Made by a program: the position numbers and the translations under genes. The notes below the pieces were generated by a model. It was not told the DNA's origin. It was given only the letters and a program-made list of their open reading frames with translations, and searched no databases. From Nocardia sp. NRRL S-836 (GTDB lineage Bacteria; Actinomycetota; Actinomycetes; Mycobacteriales; Pseudonocardiaceae), in NCBI RefSeq assembly GCF_001279525.1, contig NZ_LGDY01000002.1, positions 144,090-208,089 on the forward strand: a stretch of 64,000 nt of DNA, written 5' to 3'. Below, piece by piece: positions 51,810-60,320 of the stretch (positions are counted from its first letter, which is position 1; every line of letters starts with the position of its first letter).

Positions 51810-53647
51810 GTGATGTTGCTGTTGCCGTGCAACAGGAAGAGGAGTGGCGCGGCGTCGCCGCCGAGGAGATCGAGGAGCTGTCGCACTCGACGGGCCTGCG
51901 CCTGCAGGCCCGGTCGCGCCGGCTGCTGGGGTCGTTGCTGCGCCCGCACGTGAAGCGCGCGTCGCTCGCGGTGGCGGCGGTGTTCGGCGGCAACCTCGCG
52001 AACCTGGCGGGTCCGCTGCTGATCGCCGCGGCGATCGACCAGGGCATCCCGGCCGCGATGGACGGTGGCGCGTCGATCCTGGTGTGGTGCGTCGCCGGGT
52101 ACGCGGTCTGCGCGGTGCTGACGACGTTCCTGCGCTGGGCGTTCCTGCGGATCTCCGGCCGGGTCGGGCAGGACCTGCTGCTCGACCTGCGCGGGCGGAT
52201 CTTCGAGCACTCGCAGCGGCTGTCGGTCGGCTTCCACGAGCGGTACACGTCCGGCAAGGTCATCTCCCGGCTGACCAGCGACGTCGACGCGATGCAGGAC
52301 CTGCTGGAGGAGGGCCTCGACAGCCTCTTCAACGCCGCGCTGTCCGTGGTGGGCATCGCGGTGGTCCTGCTGTGGCTCGACGCCCCGCTGGCCACGGTCG
52401 TGCTGGCCGGCTTCCTGCCCGCGTACCTGATCTGGCGCTGGTTCCGCCGCCGCTCGATGGAGGCCTACCGCGGCACCCGCGGCGCCATCGCCAAGATCAT
52501 CGTGCAGATCGTCGAGTCGATGAACGGCATCCGCGCGGTCCAGGCGTTCCGCCGCCAGCCGCGCAACGAGCAGATCATGACGGGCCTCAACGCCCAGTAC
52601 CGCGACGCGAACACCGACGCGCTCGGCGTGATGGCGGCGTTCACCGCGACGATCCGCACGATCGGCAACGTGTCGCTGGCCGTGGTGCTGGCGTGGGGCG
52701 CGTACCGGGTGACGTCCGGCTCGCTGGAGCTCGGCGTGCTGGCCGCGTTCACCCTGTACCTGCGCCGCTTCTACGACCCGTTCGACGAGCTGGCGATGTT
52801 CGCGAACTCCTACTCGGCGGCCGCCGCGGCGCTGGAGAAGATCTCCGGCCTCCTGCAGGAGGAGCCGTCGGTGCCGGAGCCGGAGACCCCGGTCGCCCTC
52901 CCGCACGCGCGCGGCGCGATCCGGTTCGCCGGGGTGGAGTTCGCCTACCCGTCGACCTCGCGGGTGGTGCTGCCGAAGTTCACGCTGGACGTGCCCGCCG
53001 GCCAGACCGTGGCCCTCGTCGGCGCGACCGGCGCCGGCAAGACCACGCTCGCCAAACTGGTGGCCCGCTTCTACGACCCGTCCGCGGGCGCCGTGCTGCT
53101 CGACGGCGTCGACCTGCGCTCGGTCGCCGACGTGGACCTGCGTCGCGCCGTCACGATGGTGACCCAGGAGAACTTCCTGTTCTCCGGCTCGGTCGCCGAC
53201 AACATCGCCCTGGGCCGCCCCGGCGCCACCCGCGCCGAGGTCGAAGCCGCCGCCGCCGAGGTCGGCGCCCACGAGTTCATCGCCGCCCTCCCCGAGGGCT
53301 ACGACACCGACGTGCGCAAACGCGGCGGCCGCCTCTCCGCGGGCCAACGCCAGATGGTCGCCTTCGCGCGCGCCTTCCTGGCAAATCCCGCGGTCCTGGT
53401 CCTCGATGAGGCAACATCATCCCTCGACGTCCCCACCGAACGCGCCGTCCAAGCCGCCCTGGAAACCGTCCTGGCCGACCGAACGGCGTTCATCATCGCC
53501 CACCGCCTGTCCACGGTCCTGATCGCCGACCGCGTCCTGGTCCTGGATGGTGGCATTGTGGTGGAAGACGGCTCCCCCGCGGAGCTGATCGGTGAGCGGG
53601 GGCGGTTCGCCGCCCTGCACACGGCCTGGCGCGACTCGCTCGCGTAG
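51806..53647 (+). CDS. Heterodimeric ABC exporter, half B (active site)
   Basis: The 613-aa half-transporter begins at the GTG at 51806 (GTGA overlap). A hydrophilic N-terminal arm of about 50 residues precedes six helices. The NBD has Walker A GATGAGKTT, Walker B VLVLDEATSSLD with the catalytic Glu, and the signature RLSAGQRQ, where the second position of LSGGQ is Ala. In a head-to-tail dimer this weaker signature faces the Asp506 site of half A, while half A's intact signature faces the catalytic site here; both defects fall in one composite site. That is the organisation of asymmetric exporters such as TM287/288. A hairpin follows the stop. Confidence 0.92.
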   Translation: MSDVAVAVQQEEEWRGVAAEEIEELSHSTGLRLQARSRRLLGSLLRPHVKRASLAVAAVFGGNLANLAGPLLIAAAIDQGIPAAMDGGASILVWCVAGYAVCAVLTTFLRWAFLRISGRVGQDLLLDLRGRIFEHSQRLSVGFHERYTSGKVISRLTSDVDAMQDLLEEGLDSLFNAALSVVGIAVVLLWLDAPLATVVLAGFLPAYLIWRWFRRRSMEAYRGTRGAIAKIIVQIVESMNGIRAVQAFRRQPRNEQIMTGLNAQYRDANTDALGVMAAFTATIRTIGNVSLAVVLAWGAYRVTSGSLELGVLAAFTLYLRRFYDPFDELAMFANSYSAAAAALEKISGLLQEEPSVPEPETPVALPHARGAIRFAGVEFAYPSTSRVVLPKFTLDVPAGQTVALVGATGAGKTTLAKLVARFYDPSAGAVLLDGVDLRSVADVDLRRAVTMVTQENFLFSGSVADNIALGRPGATRAEVEAAAAEVGAHEFIAALPEGYDTDVRKRGGRLSAGQRQMVAFARAFLANPAVLVLDEATSSLDVPTERAVQAALETVLADRTAFIIAHRLSTVLIADRVLVLDGGIVVEDGSPAELIGERGRFAALHTAWRDSLA

Positions 53648-53651
53648 GTCT

Positions 53652-53695
53652 GGGTCGCGTTCGCGCCAATGGGGATCTGGCGCGAACGCGATCCC
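53652..53695 (+). terminator. Hairpin after ABC exporter operon
   Basis: GGGTCGCGTTCGCGCC (53652-53667) pairs with the 53679-53694 arm with one G-T wobble around an 11-nt loop, 5 nt past the stop. There is no T-run, so it may be a partial or factor-dependent terminator, or it may stabilise the 3' end of the mRNA. Confidence 0.6.
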
Positions 53696-53737
53696 ACGAC
53701 TGGGGGTCGCGTCGGGGGTTCGGTTTGGGTCCGTGGT

Positions 53738-53785
53738 CTGTCGCCTTAGGGGCGGGGTTGGGTTGCGTCCGTTGTCTGTCGCCTT
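53738..53785 (+). repeat. Imperfect direct repeat, period 38
   Basis: CTGTCGCCTT occurs at 53738-53747 and 53776-53785, embedded in longer similar blocks (GTCCGTGGTCTGTCGCCTT and GTCCGTTGTCTGTCGCCTT). Confidence 0.75.
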
Positions 53786-53845
53786 GGCACCGTGGTTGAT
53801 CAGGCAGGGACGGCGTTGTGGGTTCATCGCCGCTTCGCGACGATC

Positions 53846-53969
53846 GCGATTGGGGCTTGACTTCGAGCCTCTAGCGGGGCGATGAGTCGGCCTTAAAAAG
53901 CCGGGCATAAGGAGCCCGGCCGATCCCTACCAGGATATCGCCCCGCCCTCAAAGTCAAGCCCCAATCGC
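53846..53969. repeat. 124-bp palindromic element (MITE/REP-like)
   Basis: The outer arm GCGATTGGGGCTTGACTT (53846-53863) is repeated inverted at 53952-53969. Inner blocks CGGGGCGAT (53875-53883) and ATCGCCCCG (53937-53945) are inverse as well, so both arms share long matching segments with an indel between. The centre holds the GCCGGGC/GCCCGGC hairpin. The element has the form of a REP or small MITE-like unit. Confidence 0.7.
53900..53920 (-). terminator. Minus-strand intrinsic terminator inside palindrome
   Basis: GCCGGGC and GCCCGGC pair around a 7-nt loop. On the minus strand the stem is followed by TTTTTAAGG, a canonical rho-independent tail. No minus-strand gene lies directly upstream of it. 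Confidence 0.65.
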
Positions 53970-54017
53970 AAAACGAAGGCCTTGATACCGGTACCCGTCA
54001 AGGGAAGGTAGAAACGC

Positions 54018-54079
54018 CTCGCTTCGCTCGACGGGTGTTGAATGCCTGAGGTCAGGGAGGGTCGTCTCGCTTCGCTCGA
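54018..54079 (+). repeat. Duplicated CTCGCTTCGCTCGA motif
   Basis: The 14-nt motif CTCGCTTCGCTCGA occurs at 54018-54031 and 54066-54079, 48 nt apart. This class of short repeat is common in high-GC intergenic DNA. Confidence 0.8.
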
Positions 54080-54202
54080 TCAGGGCCGTCGTCCGTGGCA
54101 TCCCGCTCCTGAGGCCGAACGGCAAAGCTGCCGGGTGCAACTCGTTCTCCCTTCCCGGTCCTGTCCGATAGGTTTTGCGCCGAGACCACCGGAGGAGAAT
54201 CA

Positions 54203-54817
54203 GTGGAGTTGCGAGTCCGGGATGGGCGCGCCGTGCTCGCCGGGGAGGACGAGACCGGCGAGCGTGAGGTCGATCCGCACACCCTTCCCCTTGGTGCTGA
54301 CCTGGCTGAGGCCCTGCACGAGTGGGCGAAGGTCGCTGATGCCGTTGTGCGCAGCGAGACGCCTGCGGATGGGGTGGCCAGTGCGTTGGTCATGCGGCGG
54401 GGGAAGCAGCTTGCCGGGCGGCTTGCGGCGGTCATGAACGCGCCCGTGCGGTACCTCGATCCGGTGAGTGGTGAGCGGGTCAGCGTTGAGGCGCCGGAGG
54501 AGGAGCCGCGGGCGGAGGTCGAGGCGGAGGCCTCGGTCGAGGTGCCGGAGGAGGAGCCGGAGCCGACGCCCTGGGGGACTGGGCTCACGGTCAGCTTCAT
54601 CACGGCGGCCATCGTCACCGTGACGGTCGTGTCGTTGTCGCTTGGCCTTGGGGAGACCAGCCGGTGGCTGGCGCTCGTCGCCAACGTGTTGGTGGTGGGC
54701 GGGCTTGCGCCGAGTGTGTGGCTTGGGCGCAAGGTGCCGGTGTGGCGGTGGGTGTCGTACGGCGTCGTCACCGGGGTGCTGGTGGCGTGGGTCGTGTTGA
54801 TCTTGACCCTGCTCTGA
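54203..54817 (+). CDS. DUF2537-like membrane protein
   Basis: The 204-aa product begins at the GTG at 54203 after a GGAGGAG site with proper spacing. Its first 110 residues are soluble (MELRVRDGRAVLAGEDETGEREV, then DLAEALHEWAKVADAV), followed by an acidic linker of repeated E and P and a C-terminal pair to quartet of helices (SFITAAIVTVTVVSLSLGL, WLALVANVLVVGGLAPSVWLG, VSYGVVTGVLVAWVVLILTLL). From memory this fits the actinobacterial DUF2537 family, whose mycobacterial member lies beside the SpoU methyltransferase and SepH genes. Its function is unknown. It faces the methyltransferase gene tail to tail, with 9 nt between. Confidence 0.75.
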   Translation: MELRVRDGRAVLAGEDETGEREVDPHTLPLGADLAEALHEWAKVADAVVRSETPADGVASALVMRRGKQLAGRLAAVMNAPVRYLDPVSGERVSVEAPEEEPRAEVEAEASVEVPEEEPEPTPWGTGLTVSFITAAIVTVTVVSLSLGLGETSRWLALVANVLVVGGLAPSVWLGRKVPVWRWVSYGVVTGVLVAWVVLILTLL

Positions 54818-54826
54818 CGGCAACGG

Positions 54827-55618
54827 TTAGAGCAGGGCGTAGAAGGCCACGGCGCCCGCGGTCGCGACGTTCAGGGAGTCCACGCCGGACGACATCGGGA
54901 TGCGCACGGCCAGGTCGGCGGCGGCGATGGCCTCGTCGGTCAGGCCGGGGCCTTCCGAGCCGAGGAGGACGGCCACGCGGCGGCCGCGCAAGTTGGCGTC
55001 TGCAAGATGCAGTGCGGAGGGGCGCGGGGTCAGGGCGGCAACTGTGAAACCCTTGTTCCGCAACATGTCCAGCGCCGTGGGCCACTCTTCCGTGGTAGCG
55101 AACGGCACGCGCAGGACGTGGCCCATCGACACGCGCACGCTGCGGCGGTACAGGGGGTCGCTGCAGCCTGGGCCGAGCAGGACGCCGTCGACGCCCAGGG
55201 CGGCGGCGTTGCGGAAGATCGAGCCGAGGTTCTCGTGGTCGCCGACGCCTTCGAGGACGGCGAGGCGCCGGGCGCCGGAGACCAGTGCGTCGAACGACAC
55301 GGCCGGGGCGCGGTCGGCGGCGGCGAGGACGCCCCTGTTCAGGTGGAAGCCGACGACTGACGCCATGACCTCCGCTGACGTCACGTAGGCGGGAACGTCC
55401 AGGTCGGAGAGGTCGAGGGCCTCGACGCGGCGGCGGACGCCGAGCAGGCCGCGGACCGGGTACGGGGAGGTCAGCAGGCGTTCCACCACGACCACGCCCT
55501 CGGCGATCACGAGACCGCGTCCGCCCGGCCGGTCGGGCCTGCGGTCGGCCGTCGACAGGTCGCGGAAGTCGTCCAGCCGGGGGTCGGCGGGGTCGTTGAT
55601 CTCGATCACTGTTGCCAC
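54827..55618 (-). CDS. TrmH/SpoU-family RNA 2'-O-methyltransferase
   Basis: The 263-aa product starts at the GTG at 55618 (VATVIEIND); a longer frame is unlikely because it crosses a perfect hairpin. The substrate-binding N-terminal part is followed by the SPOUT methylase: LAVLEGVGDHENLGSIFRNAAALGVDGVLLGPGCSDPLYRRSVRVSMG (about residues 117-164) with the NxGSIFRNA motif 1, then VAVLLGSEGPGL (motif 2, the knot) and IPMSSGVDSLNVATAGAVAFY (motif 3). It methylates a ribose 2'-OH in tRNA or 23S rRNA using S-adenosylmethionine. The target nucleotide is unknown. It is a neighbour of the DUF2537 gene, as in mycobacteria (recalled). Confidence 0.92.
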   Translation of the reverse strand: MATVIEINDPADPRLDDFRDLSTADRRPDRPGGRGLVIAEGVVVVERLLTSPYPVRGLLGVRRRVEALDLSDLDVPAYVTSAEVMASVVGFHLNRGVLAAADRAPAVSFDALVSGARRLAVLEGVGDHENLGSIFRNAAALGVDGVLLGPGCSDPLYRRSVRVSMGHVLRVPFATTEEWPTALDMLRNKGFTVAALTPRPSALHLADANLRGRRVAVLLGSEGPGLTDEAIAAADLAVRIPMSSGVDSLNVATAGAVAFYALL

Positions 55619-55632
55619 GCCGGAAGTTTTGC

Positions 55633-55660
55633 ACCCGGCCTGATGTGGAACAGGCCGGGT
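55633..55660 (-). promoter_or_regulatory. Perfect 10-bp hairpin in methyltransferase leader
   Basis: ACCCGGCCTG (55633-55642) and CAGGCCGGGT (55651-55660) pair perfectly around 8 nt, beginning 15 nt from the methyltransferase start codon. If transcribed it would sit close to the ribosome-binding site. Farther out, GGCGGAACGCC (55670-55680) is matched by its inverse at 55778-55788. Confidence 0.45.
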
Positions 55661-55827
55661 AGTCCGGAGGGCGGAACGCCACACGCCCGACCAGCGGATG
55701 ATCGCTGGTTGTTACTCCGACGTGACAGAGAGCACCGATTTGGGCGATGTCAACCTGGTTACCGCTGTGTCACGTTGGGCGTTCCGCCTGGCCCGCGCCC
55801 ACCGGCGCCGAGCGAAGGGGTAGCGGC

Positions 55828-57324
55828 ATGGGAAGCGAAGTGTCCAGCCGCACGTTCACCAGAGACGATCGTCAGCGTTACCGCTCGAAGATGCAGCGGA
55901 GTCTGGACGCCTTGGCGACAATGCTCGCAGAAGACACGTTCTCGTTCCCCCGCAGGCAGATGGGGCTGGAGATCGAGCTGAACCTCGTCGACGACGCGAT
56001 GCGGCCGGCCATGGCGAACTCCGAGGTGCTTGAGAAGATCGACGACCCCTCGTACACGCTGGAGCTGGGGCAGCAGAACCTGGAGATCAACGTCCCGCCG
56101 CGCGAGCTCGCCGGCGGTGAGATGCTCGGGCTGGAGGAGGAGCTGCGCTCGTCGCTCGACAGCGCGGACGCCAAGGCGCAGGACGTGGGCGCGAACCTCG
56201 CGATGATCGGGGTGCTGCCCACGTTGCGGCAGCGGCACTTCGACAAGAGGTGGCTTTCGGACAGCCCGCGGTACGCGCTGCTCAACGACACCATCTTCGC
56301 CGCGCGCGGCGAGGAGATGGTGCTGCACATGGAAGGCCCGGCGATGCCGGGCAAGGGTCCGGAGAAGCTGCTGAGCTACGCGGAGTCGATCCTCCCGGAG
56401 GCGGCGTGCACGTCGGTGCAGCTGCACCTGCAGGTCGAGCCGACGCACTTCGCCGCGCACTGGAACGCCGCGCAGTGCCTGGCCGGTGTGCAGGTCGCGA
56501 TCGGCGCGAACTCCGCTTTCCTGCTGGGCAAGGCGCTCTGGCACGAGACGCGGATCCCGTTGTTCCAGCAGGCCACCGACACCCGCCCGGACGAGCTCAA
56601 GAACCAGGGCGTGCGGCCGCGGGTGTGGTTCGGTGAACGGTGGATCACGTCGATCTTCGACCTGTTCGAGGAGAACGTGCGCTACTTCCCCAGCCTGCTG
56701 CCGGAAACCGACGACGAGGACCCGATCGAGACCCTCGAAGCCGGTGGCGCGCCTCGGCTTTCCGAGCTGCGCCTGCACAACGGCACGATCTGGCGCTGGA
56801 ACCGGCCCGTCTACGACGTCGTCGACGGCGTGCCGCACCTGCGGGTCGAGAACCGGGTCCTGCCCGCGGGTCCCACGGTGCTCGACACGATGGCGAACGC
56901 CGCGTTCTTCTACGGCACCCAGCGCGCGCTCACCGCACAGGAACGTCCACTGTGGACGCAGATGTCGTTCCAGGCGGCCGAGGAGAACTTCTACACCGGC
57001 GCGCGGCACGGCATGAACGCCCAGCTGTACTGGCCGGGCATCGGCTGGATCCCGCCGGACGAGCTGGTGCTGCGCCGGCTGCTGCCGATGGCGCACGAGG
57101 GCCTGCGCGACTGCGGTGTCTCCGACGAGGCCCGCGAACGCTACCTCGGCGTGATCGAGCAGCGCTGCCTCGCCCGGCGCACCGGGTCGTCGTGGCAGCG
57201 GGAAACCGTTGCGCTGCTGGAGGAACGCGGCATGTCCCGGGACGCGGCGCTGTCCGGGATGCTCAAGCGGTACATGGAGCTGATGCACGCGGGTGAGCCC
57301 GTGCACGCGTGGCACATCGGCTAG
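55828..57324 (+). CDS. Glutamate-cysteine ligase (GCS2)-like protein
   Basis: The 498-aa product starts at the ATG at 55828, with GAAGGGG upstream. The core features of the GCS2 carboxylate-amine ligase fold are QMGLEIELNLVDDAMRPAMANSEV (about residues 45-68), QQNLEINVPP, and ALLNDTIFAARGEEMVLHMEGPA. The C-terminal half (WTSIFDLFEENVRYF, LHNGTIWRWNRPVYD, FQAAEENFYTGARHGMNAQLYW) is typical of an actinobacterial glutamate-cysteine ligase-like family of about 500 aa. The reaction is probably gamma-glutamyl ligation with ATP; the acceptor may be another amine. Actinobacteria use mycothiol, so glutathione synthesis is not assumed. The gene is divergent from the methyltransferase and followed by a hairpin. 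Confidence 0.8.
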   Translation: MGSEVSSRTFTRDDRQRYRSKMQRSLDALATMLAEDTFSFPRRQMGLEIELNLVDDAMRPAMANSEVLEKIDDPSYTLELGQQNLEINVPPRELAGGEMLGLEEELRSSLDSADAKAQDVGANLAMIGVLPTLRQRHFDKRWLSDSPRYALLNDTIFAARGEEMVLHMEGPAMPGKGPEKLLSYAESILPEAACTSVQLHLQVEPTHFAAHWNAAQCLAGVQVAIGANSAFLLGKALWHETRIPLFQQATDTRPDELKNQGVRPRVWFGERWITSIFDLFEENVRYFPSLLPETDDEDPIETLEAGGAPRLSELRLHNGTIWRWNRPVYDVVDGVPHLRVENRVLPAGPTVLDTMANAAFFYGTQRALTAQERPLWTQMSFQAAEENFYTGARHGMNAQLYWPGIGWIPPDELVLRRLLPMAHEGLRDCGVSDEARERYLGVIEQRCLARRTGSSWQRETVALLEERGMSRDAALSGMLKRYMELMHAGEPVHAWHIG

Positions 57325-57349
57325 CAGCGCACGAAGCGGGCTTCCGGAG

Positions 57350-57375
57350 GGCCGGCGTCGGCAACGGCGCCGGCC
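57350..57375 (+). terminator. Hairpin after ligase gene
   Basis: GGCCGGCG (57350-57357) and CGCCGGCC (57368-57375) pair perfectly around 10 nt, 26 nt past the ligase stop. No T-run is present. Confidence 0.45.
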
Positions 57376-57405
57376 ACCTGATCGGTTCGCCGTGCGGCGG
57401 CTGGG

Positions 57406-57816
57406 CTAGCGGCGGCGGCCCGCCTTCAACGGCGCCACGTCGGCGCCGTCGTGCGAGATCCGGCACTCGTCCGGCGTCACGGCCTCGACGGCCAGCGTCA
57501 GCTCGCCCTTCACGCCCGTGTAGATCGACTCGCCGCGCGAGGCCAGTGAGGCGTGCACGCGGTTGGAGTCGGTGAAGTCGCGCTCGTCCTTCACCCGCTT
57601 CTTCCCGGTCTCCTCCGGGCGCGTGGCGCTGCGCAGGTTGACCTCGAGCCAGGCGGCGACCTCGGCGGGCGAGGTCAGCACCTCCTCGGGCGTGCGCTCC
57701 AGGCGGACCTGGCGAGGGGAGGCGTGGTCGAGCGAAGTGTGCTCCACATAGGCGTGCCAGTGGGTGTTGCGCATCGACCAGGTCTGTTCGACCGGCCAGT
57801 CCTCCTCGGTGGTCAT
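57406..57816 (-). CDS. Hypothetical protein (136 aa)
   Basis: The 136-aa product starts at the ATG at 57816. It opens MTTEEDWPVEQTWSMRNTHWHAYVEHTSLDHASPRQVRLERTP, with several Trp and His residues, continues as a LTSPAEVAAWLEVNLRSATRPEETGKKRV helical segment (about residues 49-77), and ends in a beta-rich part (GESIYTGVKGELTLAVEAVTPDECRISHDG). The tail is basic (KAGRRR). It has no membrane segment and one cysteine. I do not recognise the family. The gene lies 4 nt after the ABC-F stop on the same strand, so it is likely co-transcribed with it. Confidence 0.6.
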   Translation of the reverse strand: MTTEEDWPVEQTWSMRNTHWHAYVEHTSLDHASPRQVRLERTPEEVLTSPAEVAAWLEVNLRSATRPEETGKKRVKDERDFTDSNRVHASLASRGESIYTGVKGELTLAVEAVTPDECRISHDGADVAPLKAGRRR

Positions 57817-57820
57817 GCTC

Positions 57821-59464
<1,644 letters not shown>

Positions 59465-59508
59465 GCTTTCGACGGTACGGGCCCCCGCAACTGGTTAACT
59501 CGACCTTG

Positions 59509-59525
59509 TTGCTAGTAAGTTGCAA
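59509..59525 (+). promoter_or_regulatory. Nur-box-like site upstream of superoxide dismutase
   Basis: TTGCTA-GTAAG-TTGCAA fits the Streptomyces Nur consensus tTGCaa-N5-ttGCAa. The left half lacks the final A and has T for A at position five; the spacer is exactly 5 nt. It ends 30 nt before the ATG. In S. coelicolor nickel-bound Nur represses sodF through such a site (established). Regulation here is inferred. Confidence 0.55.
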
Positions 59526-59555
59526 GAACCAATCGATTGCAATTGGGGAGATGTC

Positions 59556-60176
59556 ATGGCCCAGTACGTGCTGCCGGATCTCGACTACGACTACGGCGAC
59601 CTGGAGCCGGCGATCATCGGCGAGATCAACGAGCTGCACCACGGCAAGCACCACGCGGCCTACGTCAAGGGCGCGAACGACACGCTGGAGCAGATCGAGG
59701 AGGCCCGCGACAAGGAGAACTTCGGCGGGATCGTCGGCCTGGAGACCACGCTCGCGTTCCACCTGGCCGGGCACGCGCTGCACCAGGTGTGGTGGAAGAA
59801 CCTGAGCCCGAACGGCGGCGACAAGCCGGTCGGCGAGCTGGCTGCCGCCATCGACGAGCACTTCGGCTCGTTCGACCGGTTCCGCGCTCAGCTCAACGCC
59901 GCCGCGTCGTCGATCCAGGGCTCCGGCTGGGGCATCCTCGCGTGGGAGCCGATCGGCCAGAAGCTGGTCACGCTGCAGCTCAAGGACCACCACTCGAACC
60001 TGTCGATCGCGACGACGCCGCTGCTCGCGTTCGACATCTGGGAGCACGCGTACTACCTGCAGTACCGCAACCTGAAGGCGGACTACATCAGTGCGCTGTG
60101 GAACGTCGTGAACTGGGAGGACGTCTCCGCCCGCTTCGAGGCCGCCCGCGCGGGCCAGAACGGCCTGCGGCTCTGA
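59556..60176 (+). CDS. Superoxide dismutase (Fe/Mn family)
   Basis: The 206-aa enzyme dismutates superoxide to peroxide and oxygen. The metal ligands by alignment memory are His28 ([10 protein letters not shown]), His76 ([22 protein letters not shown]), and Asp and His in the [16 protein letters not shown] segment near residue 165. The stretch GHALH differs from the usual GHVNH or GHANH: the Asn at position 75 is Leu. That residue lies near the metal, so tuning may differ. The WGILAW and [12 protein letters not shown] motifs are normal. The metal (Fe or Mn) cannot be assigned; a Nur-like site argues for an Fe enzyme. GGGGAG precedes the ATG. A perfect bidirectional terminator follows. Confidence 0.93.
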   Translation: MAQYVLPDLDYDYGDLEPAIIGEINELHHGKHHAAYVKGANDTLEQIEEARDKENFGGIVGLETTLAFHLAGHALHQVWWKNLSPNGGDKPVGELAAAIDEHFGSFDRFRAQLNAAASSIQGSGWGILAWEPIGQKLVTLQLKDHHSNLSIATTPLLAFDIWEHAYYLQYRNLKADYISALWNVVNWEDVSARFEAARAGQNGLRL

Positions 60177-60222
60177 GGACTTCGGCGGTGGATGCTCCGA
60201 CAAGCCCCGCTGCCGAACACGA

Positions 60223-60256
60223 CGAGGCCCCCGCTCTGCCCAGAGCGGGGGCCTCG
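60223..60256. terminator. Bidirectional terminator between sod and fetB
   Basis: A perfect 16-bp stem (60223-60238 with 60241-60256) with a CC-centred loop lies between convergent genes, 47 nt past the sod stop and 46 nt past the fetB stop. It lacks T-runs on both sides but is the strongest stem in this region. Confidence 0.8.
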
Positions 60257-60301
60257 TCCGTTCCCGAACTGACTGCCGCTCCCACCACGAAGCGACGAGA
60301 C

Positions 60302-60320
60302 TTAGGTTAGCCTAACTTCT
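60302..60320. promoter_or_regulatory. IdeR/DtxR-like iron box at fetB 3' end
   Basis: TTAGGTTAGCCTAACTTCT matches 16 of 19 positions of the DtxR/IdeR consensus on either strand; the minus-strand reading ends GGCTAACCTAA. It overlaps the last codons (VRLT) and the TAA of fetB. Location at a gene end, between convergent genes, is unusual for a functional operator. Confidence 0.55.

Larger units (their letters stand above)
53648..54202. other. Repeat-rich intergenic island
   Basis: This 555-nt non-coding stretch holds a hairpin just past the ABC exporter gene, two imperfect direct repeats, a 124-bp palindromic element with a minus-strand terminator-like hairpin at its centre, and a duplicated CTCGCTTCGCTCGA motif (each listed). 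Local sequence is less GC-rich in places (GATACCGGTACC, AAAACGAAG). I see no gene. Its right end (54155-54202) should carry the promoter and GGAGGAG ribosome site of the next gene. Confidence 0.7.

Noticed and set aside
50579..53347. Minus-strand frame of over 900 codons opposite the ABC exporter
   Set aside because: A codon-bias shadow; the two sense genes are full-length ABC exporters.
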